NCBI GenBank assembly: GCA_947568835.1
Contig: OX387609.1
Coordinates: forward strand, 5,285,660-5,349,659
Length of the DNA: 64,000 nt
Reading direction: 5' to 3'
Origin: Protonemura montana
Lineage: Eukaryota > Arthropoda > Insecta > Plecoptera > Nemouridae
Shown here in pieces: positions 33,501-43,336 of this stretch (positions are counted from its first letter, which is position 1; each line of letters starts with the position of its first letter). Both the position numbers and the translations under genes were made by a program. Under the pieces are notes generated by a model. The model saw only the letters and a list, made by a program, of their open reading frames with translations. It was not told the DNA's origin and did no database searches.

Positions 33501-36120
33501 CGCTAGGTAAGGTTCATAATCATCAATGACTTATTTACACACTATGGTTTTAGACTGAAGCCAACGCAGCTGATTCTTAGTCGCTGATTGTCAAAACAAT
33601 GCGTCGTTACACACAAGAAATAACTGAATATATTGAATTCTAGCTTAGAAAGTATCTAATGAAATCACTTACCTATGTAAAATCACTGCATGGAGATGCA
33701 CCCGTTCACTCCAGATGTCACAGAGAGAATGGTAATGACTGGCCGTAGGTAGACTACCGATGGGTCGACCTAAATGATGAGACAGGTATACCTTGGATGT
33801 AAACAAACCACGGTGGCTGCTTGGCTATTTTAATTACCACTCGCTGCCAATGCCCACCAATTCTACTATGCACCCAGAAAAAGTATTCAATTACAGATTT
33901 ATATGGCAGTAGATTACAAACTTTGCAGATGTAAATTCTTTTCTTAAATTTAAACAAGTTTTAGTCATACATTCTTCATTCTAAAATATGTTTACTAAAA
34001 TTTGACTGCATTTTGCGTGACTGTCATGCATTCTTACAGATTTTTTTGCTGTGTGAAATCCAATAATTGCTACTCTGTATTTTATCTACCATTGCTATAA
34101 TTTGACTTGCTCTGCCCCCGCACTGTTTCGTCTACGTAGCTGTCAGCCGTTAGGTCTACTGCTTCCAACCCAATTCAAAGACTCATCATTCTCTTAAGTT
34201 AAATCTTACTGAGCCTAAATATAGTTACATCATTTTAAGAAGATTAACCCCTCGAATATCTTAAATTTGTATTTTATATATTTGTTTATTTATTTATTTA
34301 TATATGTATATTATATTTTCATAATAGTATACCTAATTTTCACCCTCTTCACCTTATCAGTCTCCAGAATCATGAATTTTAAACGAGACAAACACAAAAA
34401 ATAAATTCATTTCAAGCCGCGTTTAAACAAAGTTTGGCTTGACATTGGTAAAATCGGGCAATATTTTTCAATTTTTCTAAAAATGTCATTTTCGTTGCCA
34501 ATATTAAAAAACAAGATGCAATGTTTGGTAGTCATGGAGATTCTGAGATCGCCTGACAGAGCTTCTCAATTCTGCTATCTTATGTTACCACGGGTATATC
34601 ATGACCTAGCATCGGAGGTTCAATGGTAGATTCAACGTTTGGTTGCCATGGAGATGCTGAGATCGCCTGACAGAGCTTCTCAATTCTGCTATCTTATGTT
34701 ACCACGGGTATATCATGGCCTAGCATAGGAGGTTCAATGGTAGATCCAACGTTTGGTAGCCATGGAGATGCTTAGATCACCTGACAGAGCTTCTCAATTC
34801 TGCGATCTTATGTTACCACGGGTATATCATGGCCTAGCATAGGAGGTTCAATGGTAGATCCAACGTTTGGTAGCCATGGAGATGCTGAGATCGCTTGACA
34901 GAGCTTCTCAATTCTGCGATCTTATGTTACCACGGGTTTATCATGGCCTAGCATAGGAGGTTAAATGGTAAATTCAACGTTTGGTAGCTATGAAGATGCT
35001 GAAATCGCCTTACAGATGTTTTAAAATGTACCCTCTTATCCTACCGGGACTATAGCTGCAGATATTTCAAACCTCTTTACAATTGAACCATTTATTTTCC
35101 CCGTCAGGGACGAGTACATTCAGGTCGGATCGTACGGCTACTATAAAGTGCACACGGCAGGTCGCCCCTGGTCCCAAGCTTGGGCGACTTGCCGCGAGGA
35201 AAATGCAGACCTGCTAGTGCTGCGCTCTAGCGAGGAACACGACGCTTTGTACGCGATCTTCCGTGACGAGCTGCACCAGAGGACGTTTCACTACGGCGGA
35301 CACCATCGCTACGAGAACCAGCGCTTCTACACGATATTCGGTATTAGTTTTTTGTGTTTTTTCATTGGGGTATTTTTGATTTGCGTTCGTGGAGGATAAA
35401 AAATATGTTTCATTGTAGAACAGCACCTCAATCTCTTTGATGAAAGTTTACTTTAATAGTTAATAGTTAAGTATCCATGAAGTAGATTCGGCTTAATGTA
35501 TTTACAGAACTAAACCAGCAATGGATTGCTTGACTTTAATTTTGACCAGCAGGTTGCATCTTATGCTCTATCCAGATATTTGAGATTTTTAGCAGTTGTT
35601 CGTAAAGAAAGGGAATATATTTTTGTTAATTTGGATGAGTTTTAATTTATAAAATCGCGTGGTTTAAAATTTAAACTTCCATATTTGAGCTTAAAAGGTT
35701 GGTTGGTGATTAGAACAAAAAGGGAACACATGTCTTATACCTCAGAGACCTAAACCACCGCTAACTTCGTTCTTAACATTAAAAAAAACAGACCTCAAAC
35801 TTGGAAGTTTGTCTAAATTTTGAAATTTGTAAGATGTGTTGTTCTAGGCACCTAGTATTGATATAAAACGAATTTTCTGAGTTTGTCATCTGCCCCATAA
35901 AGATGTTCTGTCTCTGATTCTTTGTGTCCTGTGGGCAGATGAACCTCTGAACTGGTCTGGGTTCTCCCAGTGGGCGCCTGGCCTCCCGACTGGTCTCTTC
36001 AACGGCAATCAGCCGTATCTGGCGATTCTGTTCAATGAGGTTGCCCAGCGCGGTCTGGTGGGAACTAACAGCTCTAACGCACTGCCATTCATCTGCAAGC
36101 ACGAGTTTCACCGAGCTTGA
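24566..36120 (+). CDS. Lectin C: secreted two-CRD C-type lectin, complete, 289 aa
   Basis: Five exons: 24566-24721, 25572-25722, 27644-27791, 35108-35340, 35939-36120; total 870 bases, phases 0,1,2,1 as in lectins A and B. It starts with a signal peptide (MDSSRRLLCVVAVVLAGLAS). CRD1: YHLNTDLLNWTQAHT-ACKMMNGYLAVPET, VHIGFHDLFEE, then NCGRFNGTGY, DSCELRDASMCQLRMW. CRD2: GYYKVHTAGRPWSQAWATC, LLVLRSSEEHDALYAI, NWSGFSQWAPG, NALPFICKHEF. The usual WVGVH of the family is replaced by HYGGHHRYEN, and CRD2 has only the outer Cys pair. No EPN or QPD, so calcium-site sugar binding cannot be claimed. Intron 1 appears to use a GC donor (ACG|GCAAGT). Intron 3 is 7.3 kb, filled with SINEs, a telomere-type array and a 114-bp repeat. 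Role in hemolymph recognition is inferred from family. Confidence 0.92.
24722..24729 (+). other. Non-canonical GC splice donor, lectin C intron 1
   Basis: Exon 1 must end after ACG at 24721 to join in phase 0 with GCG TGC AAG at 25572, as the homologous junction in lectin B does. The bases there are GCAAGTAA, the preferred sequence for a GC-AG intron. The only GT nearby (24727) would leave the wrong phase. Confidence 0.75.
24776..24965 (-). repeat. Family C dispersed repeat, 3' half
   Basis: Reverse copy with gccggcaacacgtggttacg, ggtgccacccgatggcggtt; in intron 1 of lectin C. Confidence 0.6.
25024..25096 (-). mobile_element. 5S-derived SINE tail fragment
   Basis: ttatttgtggtgtttaacga through ctggtctaatggcgtt, then unrelated sequence. 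Only the 3' 70 bases of the family are present. Confidence 0.8.
26148..26658 (-). mobile_element. 5S-derived SINE with duplicated head module
   Basis: Full SINE whose 5S head plus the first part of the body occurs twice (about 90-bp period, at 26429 and 26519). It lies in intron 2 of lectin C. Confidence 0.88.
26711..26935 (+). mobile_element. 5S-derived SINE, partial, opposite orientation
   Basis: Starts inside the head (gtcaggtattgaatgggtga), continues through the body to about tggttacctttcctcc; faces the copy at 26148-26658. Confidence 0.75.
27069..27552. mobile_element. Family F element, compound copy
   Basis: Begins with a 110-bp hairpin (ttattattatcaacactaaa ... gtgttgataataataaaa), then the segment shared with 16039-16320, which includes a tRNA-like A box (tagctcaatggttcagagca) and B box (gggttcgtgtcc), and closes with another gtgttgataataataaaa. 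It ends about 90 bases before lectin C exon 3. Confidence 0.7.
27841..28010 (+). repeat. Perfect (TTAGG)34 telomere-type array inside an intron
   Basis: Thirty-four uninterrupted TTAGG units, the arthropod telomere repeat, start 50 bases after the exon 3 donor of lectin C. The flanks repeat each other: ggttgtattaagg before the array and ggttgtattaagg after it, as expected if the array was inserted at, or copied into, a staggered break. Confidence 0.97.
28229..28330. repeat. Inverted pair of tRNA-like 3' halves
   Basis: Two arms, each with a T-arm-like B box (ggtcccgggttcgaactcc on the plus strand, ggtcccgggttcgattccc on the minus), face each other around a short loop (atgctcgaaag). They resemble the 3' half of a tRNA gene. 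No 5' half with an A box is present, so this is not a functional tRNA; probably a tRNA-derived SINE fragment. Confidence 0.65.
29053..29232 (-). other. GC-rich exon-like block of unknown origin
   Basis: Within an AT-rich intron this 180-base block is GC-rich and on the minus strand is bounded by an acceptor-like tactctgcag and a donor-like GAT|GTAAGT. One frame is open across it (ASATRWSPIHPRHTHWS...); another reads VGNALVSHP before a stop. I recognise no family. It may be a decayed exon of a processed or transposed gene. Confidence 0.3.
30048..30461 (-). mobile_element. 5S-derived SINE, full length
   Basis: It is inserted into a short tandem of cttgaagctcga units (30000-30047), which resumes after it (gtttgaagcttgatggttg, 30470-30490), so the insertion is younger than that repeat. 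Confidence 0.88.
30462..32109. other. Part of lectin C intron 3, no feature recognised
   Basis: Includes a GC-richer stretch at 30690-31100 with a 77-codon and a 69-codon frame; neither shows a family motif or splice sites, so I do not call them. Confidence 0.4.
32110..32516 (-). mobile_element. 5S-derived SINE, full length
   Basis: Tail gtttaacgacgcactgtttt at 32126, body, and head ending gagaaccagtatttct near 32510. In lectin C intron 3. Confidence 0.88.
32876..32922 (+). mobile_element. 5S-derived SINE tail fragment
   Basis: acccagtgccgcagggctcg ttgtcaaaacagtgcgtcg, the last 45 bases of the family. Confidence 0.65.
33271..33612 (+). mobile_element. 5S-derived SINE, head truncated
   Basis: Starts at gatactgaagttgagtcagg inside the 5S head, keeps ttggatgggtgacc, body and a degenerate tail ending caaaacaatgcgtcgtt. 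Confidence 0.85.
34523..35035 (+). repeat. 114-bp tandem repeat, about 4.5 copies
   Basis: gtttggtagccatggagatg starts at 34523, 34637, 34751, 34865 and 34979, exactly 114 apart. Copies differ by few substitutions; the last is degenerate. It ends about 70 bases before lectin C exon 4. Confidence 0.95.
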
Positions 36121-37777
36121 AAATCAGAAGTCACTTGACCTCTAACTTTTGTAATTTAATTCAATTATATTTTTATTTGATTGATTTGTGCATAAAAGTG
36201 TTTCCATATACCATGGAAACATGATAATATAGTCTACAGAAACTAAGTTTTTAAAGCATAGAAATACATCAAATAATATTAAAAAAAAATATTACAAAAA
36301 TGATCTCCTACCAATTTCTTCCTGTTCTTATATTCGTCAATTATATTACCCTATAGGTATACAAATATAATAACATCAATATAATATCTAATATATATCT
36401 ATACTAGCAGTACCCGCTGCCTGACGGCTTCTTAAGATTTTGAGGGAGTGGGCATTTTGGTTTAAACGTTTCTCGAGTTTTGTCAGATGACATTTCCAAA
36501 GCCTCTAATGGAACCACAACCAAGAGTAGGTACCAAGAAAAGGCTTAGAAAATAAATGTGAAGCCCTTAGGACCTGATAAAGTCTTTTGCCCCTATGCCC
36601 TGAGGGCATACCCGATGGCTTTATTAGGACTTAAATATGGTCATAACCTAGGTCCTAAGACTTGGGATCGAACCTGGACATTTTTGTGGCTGCTTTTTAA
36701 CATATAGCAGAACCCACTGCCTAAGCAAATGTCTCAACTGTAATATATTTAATTCTGCAGCAAAATAAAAATAAAAGTATATTTAAATGCTTGCAAATTT
36801 TGGTGGAACTTTAAGAACAAACATTCCCTGATCCAATGACCTCAGATGGCTTACAGCCTGAGTGGTAGGCTTCCATTTTTAGCCCGATTTGGCTTTGTGA
36901 GATCACTTCAAGTAAATAAAGAGAACTCTCTAACAACACCAATAATTCGTTCAATAACCTCTGTTAAATACATGTGCAACATTGGTCCATTGTTAAAAGT
37001 TCACTGACATATTTTGTGTTTTTCAAAGTTCAACTATCGCATGAAAACTTGTCTAGCCACTTCACCACTGAGTTTTTTTATTTATGATCTATCCGAGATC
37101 CGAGAATTTAAGCTTTACAATTATTTTCTATTTTTACATATATTGCCTGGATGTTAAATCAGTTGATGACCAGTAATAACCACAGTAGGTACAGAAATTT
37201 TCACTTTAAAAAATTTTAACAAACCACCGATTTTAAGTTAAAATGCTGAAAGTTTAGATAACTCTTTGCTTGTAACATTTTTTGTGACTGTATTTACAAT
37301 TTAAGTGTCATTAATTCGCTGGCAAAACACTTTTTTTTTACCACTGACTGAACTAAGCGGGAAATATTTTGATCATCTACCACCAACTTTTCTATGCCGT
37401 CCAAGTAAATTTTTCATGTTTCTTTATTTAGCAGTATTTTTCCACACTGACAAATAAGAATTAATGTTTTTTCATCTACTGCTCTTCCAAAAATTTTTTT
37501 ACAGAACATACATTTCTTTTGTAGTTCACTCTGGCAATTTTAACACAAATTCAGTTATAAATTATGCAGGTATTTTCTTTCCATGACAGAATATAGAGAT
37601 GACCTTGTCTGTCCCCTCTTTTTTTTGGCTAGTTTTTTTTTCTGTTAAATAACACAAGGTGATTAAATATGCGTAGGTTGTTATTTGTTTTTAACTAATA
37701 AAAACTTTGAAAATCAATAGATTACATAATAGTTAATGATAGAGTAGCACACTCTGGATGTTTAAACCTTAAAACGG
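36121..37777. other. Intergenic between lectin C and odorant receptor
   Basis: A short imperfect hairpin lies near 36590-36615 (atgccctgagggcat). The rest is AT-rich; no gene or known repeat recognised. Confidence 0.5.
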
Positions 37778-37786
37778 CTATAAAAG
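37778..37786 (+). promoter_or_regulatory. TATA box of the odorant receptor
   Basis: ctataaaag stands 58 bases before the odorant receptor ATG, leaving room for transcription to begin about 30 bases downstream with a short leader. Confidence 0.6.
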
Positions 37787-37844
37787 ACAAGTACATAAAG
37801 TCGAGTACATGAAGTACATAGTCGACGAGTGAAGTCCAGGCACA

Positions 37845-40800
37845 ATGTTTGACCTGAACCTCATCGTGAACATCTTCCGCTCAAACGGTATTTTTTTTTA
37901 TTAAATTGAAAGTAATTTCAACTACTTATTTGCAAAAACTTGTTTAGCATAAAGCATCTTACTCTTGATTTTTTTTAATTGATTGATTGATGAGTGGGAT
38001 TGAATGACGCAATGTTTTGACAAATTTTTTATTTGACTTTTTCTAGTGTGAAATGGATATCTGCGTTCTAGCAGCTTTACTTATTAACTTTCCAATTAAC
38101 TTGTTAAAAGAAAGATATTTTTGTGTGTTTTTTGTATCACCGAGAGAAGACAAAATTAGGCGTTAAAGACTCTTCATAAAAATATTTATTGATTTTTTTC
38201 ACAGGTGCATTGGTGGATAAAAACCACAAAATTCAGAGTCTAACTCGCTTGAAGAGGTTTGGACACGAATTGATGATGATTTGTATGTTTTCACTCGGTT
38301 TTATATCCTCCCCGGTGTACATTTATTATCACATTGACAATTTTGCGGAAGTAGCACAAGGAATTTCCAACATGCTGAATTTAGGGCTGGTTCTCACATA
38401 TTTCTTGACAATTTACCTGCACAACGACCAACTGCTTGAACTGCTTGCGACAATAGAAGAGGTTGATACATTCTGTCGCCCACAAGATGAGGTCGCGACG
38501 AAAATTTATGACAACTGCCAAAGAAAGTGCCTTGTGTGGTCCAAGCTCGGAAAATTTTGCACTTACCTCGTTTCAGTGATCTCCTGCATATGTGCCATAG
38601 ACATCTTCATAAAGAAAGACTTCATGACTCGTACTAAGTATGTTGTGTCGCCAGCTGTGTCTTGAATGAAGGCTTGCTTTCTTGGTTCCAACTGGTTAGC
38701 GGTAAATGGTGAGGGGGGTGGGGGGGACGGCTCTCACATGGAATTTTGGGGGATTTAGCTATCAATATCTGACAGAATGTAAACGTATATAAAAATGGCA
38801 GAGACTTAAAAATATGAGCGTTAAATTGATCGGAAACAAATCCAATCGTGTTAATCCTGATTTTTTTTTTATTTCTGAACACATTCAAATAAAAAAATTG
38901 ACCTATTTCATGATTTTAATTCTTATTCCTAGAATGTGTACGAATCTTTTTTTTACGTTGGACCGGATCCCTGAAAGAGATGATCAAGCAATCACAGACG
39001 AGGTTTCCAGGTTTTCAGGGGTTGTTACGATGGTGATTACAACTTTACACCCAACTTTATGGAGGGGTTGAGCTAAACACTGCTTTTAAATCCAAGCCCC
39101 GGTAGATCACCAAACTGATCTTCGGTAGGTCTCGAGTTCGTATCCCGGTTCGGTCGCACATTTTGCCAGTCTAGCTTCCAGCCTCCCGTGCCAATTTATG
39201 CTCCATCCACAAATCTAACTCCAATTGTCTTGCTTGATTAATTTTATTAGTGAAATAAGCTTGTATTAATTCTTTAACTATCTTCCAGGACATGGTTACC
39301 ATTTGACCCGCACGAAAACAGCATTGACGTTGTAGTTTTTTTTTTTTTTGCCGTCGCAGCTTTTGTAATTATGCGTCATGTAACTGCCGTTGCCGCGATC
39401 ATAAGCTGCTTGCTTGAGCAAGTTGTCACTCATTTAAAGATTCTAAGTTTGAAATTCAGAAATATTCGGGTGCTAGCCGAAGGAAATGTTTGTTCTAAAA
39501 ATAGAACAAAGACCTTAGGTGATGTCGAAGTAGATGATTTATCCGAGAACTATGAAACCCATGTCGGAGACGACTCTTTACGTCTTGTCGGTGTAATACG
39601 TCGAAAAGGTAAGTTAACATTACCTGAAAATATATACAGATAAAAAGTGCTGTCGACATTAGTCAGATATTTTTTTATTACAAAGTTAATTAAAGTATGT
39701 GATATTTGTTACTACAATACTAGAATTAAATGAATACTAAAATTCTCTGTGCCAGGATAGCTCAGTTAGTTGAGCACCCGCCCGGTAAACGGGAGGTTCC
39801 AGGCTGAGTCGCAAATTTACCAGACTAGTTCCCGTTCCATAGATTGCTCCAGTATTTAGGGTTCAAATACCAGAAGAAAAAAAATGAGAAAGTGGATATT
39901 TACAAAAGTGTGTAAAAAAAACGATTTGCTAAGGAATTTTTAAGCGTCAAATGTCTAATCATAGTTCGTGTATGGCTAGACATGCATTGAGATTTCAAGA
40001 GCGTTTAAGCGATATTGATAAAATATCCCCTTGCTGGAATAATGCTACAGATTATTTAAAAAAATTATTTAAATACTTATTTTTCAATAAATTGTCGACA
40101 TTTTTTCATTGAATCACGTGATTTAAGTTACAGAAAATAAAAACGTCTTGAATAACGAGTTGCCTACAGAAATTGAAAAGTCAATGCACTTTCTGCTGGT
40201 GGAATGCATTGACCATCACTGTGCAATTTTGAAGTAAGCACTAAAATTATTATTATCAATTCAAAACTACTAAAAGTCAATTTGAATACATCTCTGTGTA
40301 AAAGCTCTGCCAATATAACAAAAAAATACGGCGTAGACCATTTTTCTATCATTCGAAAACAATTGACACCACGATGATTCAATTTTAAATGGTGTTATTT
40401 GCAACAAAAAAAATGTTGTCCTTAGAAATATGACCATGCTCGAAATTTAGTTGTCCTTTACTTAGCATTCAAAACCCATTTCAAATAGTTTTTCTTAAAA
40501 CTAGTGCTAAGGATAAATCAAGTAGACATGATTCTAAAAACAATCATGCTCTTAACATCTTTAAAAACATACCATGATTACATTGTGATGATTTTTTTTT
40601 AGGGTCATCAAAAAATTTGAGAAAAAATGGAGTTTGTTCTTTGTCGTTCACTTAGGCGTAGGTCTTTTGGAAAGCGTTTTGATTTTAGTTTCTTCCGTCA
40701 TGGTAAGTACAAATTGTAGCTAGCAATTCGTGAACACTTCTTTGAAATGATATATTATAACATGTAATAATACATGAATAATATATAGTAGATAGGTTTC

Positions 40801-42232
40801 ATTAATATTTGCTAATCTAATATAATTTCAACTCTTCGTTTGGCCTTTGAGCCTTTTCAGAGAATGCATTTTGGTTATTTATTTTATGTAAGCGTTTGGT
40901 TTGAACGAAGACCTAGTAAAGTAATAACTTTTGTTGCCGAGGTGGCATTCCCGGCTGGTGCCCGGCAGGGAAACAACAGTGTTGGTACGGGTAACCCTCC
41001 ATTTGAGGGTTGATGACCTAGAATATTTACATTTGCAGAGTTCTGCATCGTCCGGTACAACTAAAACGCTCCTCCTGTTGGTTAGTCTCGGCATCTACGC
41101 TGTTGTCTCTGTCATTTGCTATCTCTCTCAGAGAGTCACTAATGAAGTGAGTTATAATAATAATAATAATTTTTGTTTATTTGCTTTGACAATTAGATCG
41201 GTGGCAATTGCAATACAGTCACAATGTCACATAAGATATTTACATAATGTATTAGTCGTAGATGACGAGTAGATCTACTCTTCGTAAAATGAATTTAAAT
41301 GATTTTATGTTCTATTTTCATAGAATCTGCTATATAATATGTAGAATATATAGAATATGCTAAATAGAATAGAATCCGGTGTATATAGCTGGTCTTTGAT
41401 CTCAGAGCAGCTTAAAACTATTTTTAGCTATAACGGTATAGTTAAAAAAAATACAATTTTTATCAAATTAAATCCATCAAGTGCCTTAATTTAATTTATC
41501 TGAGTAGATATGACAAAAATATATATTTTTTTTAAATTTTAGGATCGGATTCACAATGCAGAGTTTAAAGATTGTCAGCTAATCACAGTCGGTGTTTACA
41601 GATTTGCAGCGGTTTTTACCATGATGATACCAACTTTACCCCCAAATTGAATCAATGTTAAACTCTGCTATGTGGATTCGGCCAACGATACATTATAAAT
41701 GTCAATATAGAAGTCACATGACAGCAAACATATTACTTCAAAACGCTCAAGAAAAATTAGTCGAATTAAGGAAGATAAAACTTTTATAAGTCACCTTTAG
41801 TTACATTTTTTTTGCGAATTTACCATTCCTTTGTGAAAGCATTCGTTTTGTTTACAACCTTATCGACAGGCAATTTTATTATCACTCACTCTTTTATCAC
41901 TAAGTTTATCACTCACTCTTTCCCATGTAATGTGTTCCAGTCGGAGAAGCTCAACGAGGCGATCTACTCATGTGACTGGACAGGATGTAGCAAGAGCTTC
42001 AAGAAGTCAATTGGAATAATAATATCAATGACCAACCGACCATCAGAGATCAAAGCTGGCGGCTTCATTCCTCTCTCACTGCAGACTTTGAAGAATGTAA
42101 GAAAGTGCAATTCTGAGACTTAAATTCTAGGCTTATGTTGTAACGTGGTAACACAAGCGAATTGATGATTCTATTTTGCAGGTTTTGAATTCCTCGTATT
42201 CATACTACATGGTTTTGAGCAACTTTAAGTAA
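37845..42232 (+). CDS. Odorant receptor (7tm_6 family), complete, 436 aa, 8 exons
   Basis: Exons 37845-37887, 38205-38637, 39289-39608, 40134-40233, 40603-40702, 41039-41146, 41941-42096, 42182-42232; all GT-AG, total 1311 bases, phases 1,2,1,2,0,0,0. Family marks are clear: LTRLKRFGHELMM near the N-terminus, hydrophobic segments such as MICMFSLGFISSPVYIYY, the WLPFDPHENS motif of the extracellular loop, the long loop-3 region, then YSCDWTGCSKSFKKSIGI, AGGFIPLSLQTLKN and the C-terminal SYSYYMVL. Insect odorant receptors form cation channels with Orco in sensory neuron dendrites; topology is inverted (N-terminus inside). Ligand cannot be told from sequence. A possible exon at 38935-39000 would break the join and is excluded, because exon 2 to 39289 gives MTRTK-TWLPFDP exactly. 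Confidence 0.94.
37979..38023 (-). mobile_element. 5S-derived SINE tail remnant
   Basis: gattgattgatgagtgggat tgaatgacgcaatgttttgac in intron 1 of the odorant receptor; a worn 3' end. Confidence 0.5.
39095..39170 (+). repeat. tRNA-like 3' half
   Basis: ctcgagttcgtatcccggtt is B-box-like, followed by tcgcacattttgccagtcta, which is also found after the tRNA-like unit at 44860. In intron 2 of the odorant receptor. Confidence 0.5.
39749..39830 (+). repeat. tRNA-derived SINE head, full tRNA-like unit
   Basis: gccaggatagctcagttagt tgagca is a good A box and D arm; cccgcccggtaaacggg resembles an anticodon arm; the T arm (ggttccaggctgagtcgc) has an insertion in the B box. It is followed by the tttaccagactag tail, so it is a SINE head, not a tRNA gene. 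In intron 3 of the odorant receptor. Confidence 0.6.
40440..40548 (+). mobile_element. Family B end fragment
   Basis: aatttagttgtcctttactt through agtagacatgattctaaaaa, without the hammerhead-like core. In intron 4 of the odorant receptor. Confidence 0.65.
41543..41683. mobile_element. 141-bp MITE-like element with 25-bp inverted ends
   Basis: Left end gatcggattcacaatgcaga gttta and right end taaactctgctatgtggatt cggcc are imperfect inverted repeats. Related internal text (ccaactttaccccc) occurs near 11360 and 39040. In intron 6 of the odorant receptor. Confidence 0.55.
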
Positions 42233-42354
42233 CAGAAAAAAAGAAAAGTGAGAATATTTACAAGAAATATTCGATTATTTTAAATTTTATTTTTTGAATC
42301 CTAATATATCAGAATCCTACGATTAAGAGGAAAAGACTTGGAAGAAGGGTTAAA

Positions 42355-42477
42355 AACATGGACTCTTCGGTAAAGAGAGGTACAGCTGAGTGGAATGGGT
42401 TGCCTAAGAAGGCATTTGAGAATCTGAAATCATGTAAATTATTTAGAACTAGAGTGTTAGAAATAAGTAAGACTTAA
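42355..42477 (+). pseudogene. C-terminal tail of a non-LTR reverse transcriptase
   Basis: One frame reads KNMDSSVKRGTAEWNGLP followed by a FRTRVLEISKT-stop end, like the WN-LP ... FK closing segment of CR1/L2-type LINE proteins. No catalytic part remains. It lies just past the odorant receptor. Confidence 0.5.
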
Positions 42478-43336
42478 GTATTATTAATCACTGTGAGATA
42501 TGTCACCGATACTGTAAAAATTTAAAGCGTTTAAACAGTTTAATTCATATTTTTCAACTATCTTGAATTATCTTAAACAAAAATAGCACTCTATTATAAT
42601 ATATGTACATAGGACTCAACAAAAGAGTTGGGGGTTTATTTTTTTTTCTTTTCTGAAAAACTAAAATTTCGAAAAAGCTGTACTTTAGTATCCACCTCCA
42701 TGGTTTATGCGTATCTCATTCCTTTACTGTGTATTTCACAAACAACAAAAATTTCAACAAGTCTTAACTTTGATCTTCTACTACGATTTAAAAAAAATCA
42801 TAAGTTACTTTGAAACAATAGTTCAGAATAACTAAACGATTGATAAACATTAATTCACACATTTATCAATTATATAAGGAATAAACAAATGGAAGATCCA
42901 TTTTTTTTTTTTCAAAAATAGTTCCAAGATGAGATAAAGCAGACATGAGTCTAAAAACCACAAAAGGTATCAAAGTTTTTAGACTTATATATTTTTTACC
43001 AGGGGCTTCATACTTTATTATTTATTTGTGTTTAATTATGATTAATAAAGAAAACCTACAATGTAATCTATGTAAACTTATAAGTGTAAATTCTTAAATT
43101 CTCACTATAGCATTTTTTATTTTCTGCAGTGTTAACAAGAACGGTATTTAATTTCACAGCACAATACACGTGATGAAAGAAAAGAAAGAAGTGTCGGAAG
43201 AAAATATCAAAATCTATGGCTTGAAAAGGGAAGTTTTATGCATTCTCAAATTTTTCAGAAATCACAATAAAATATCTTTCATTGATACTTATAAAATTAG
43301 GTTCCTGCCAAATTGCTTTTATTTCCCATTGTATTC
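42478..43336. other. Intergenic between odorant receptor and CheB-like gene
   Basis: AT-rich; a short family B end (42928-42962). A minus-strand AATAAA at 43318-43323, 13 bases after the CheB-like stop, is that gene's likely polyadenylation signal. Confidence 0.5.

Noticed and set aside
38935-39000. Extra odorant receptor exon
   Set aside because: Acceptor-like sequence exists, but including it loses the family motif; joining 38637 to 39289 gives the expected K-TWLPFDPHENS without it.
39749-39830. Functional tRNA gene
   Set aside because: The T arm and B box carry an insertion and the unit continues into a SINE tail.
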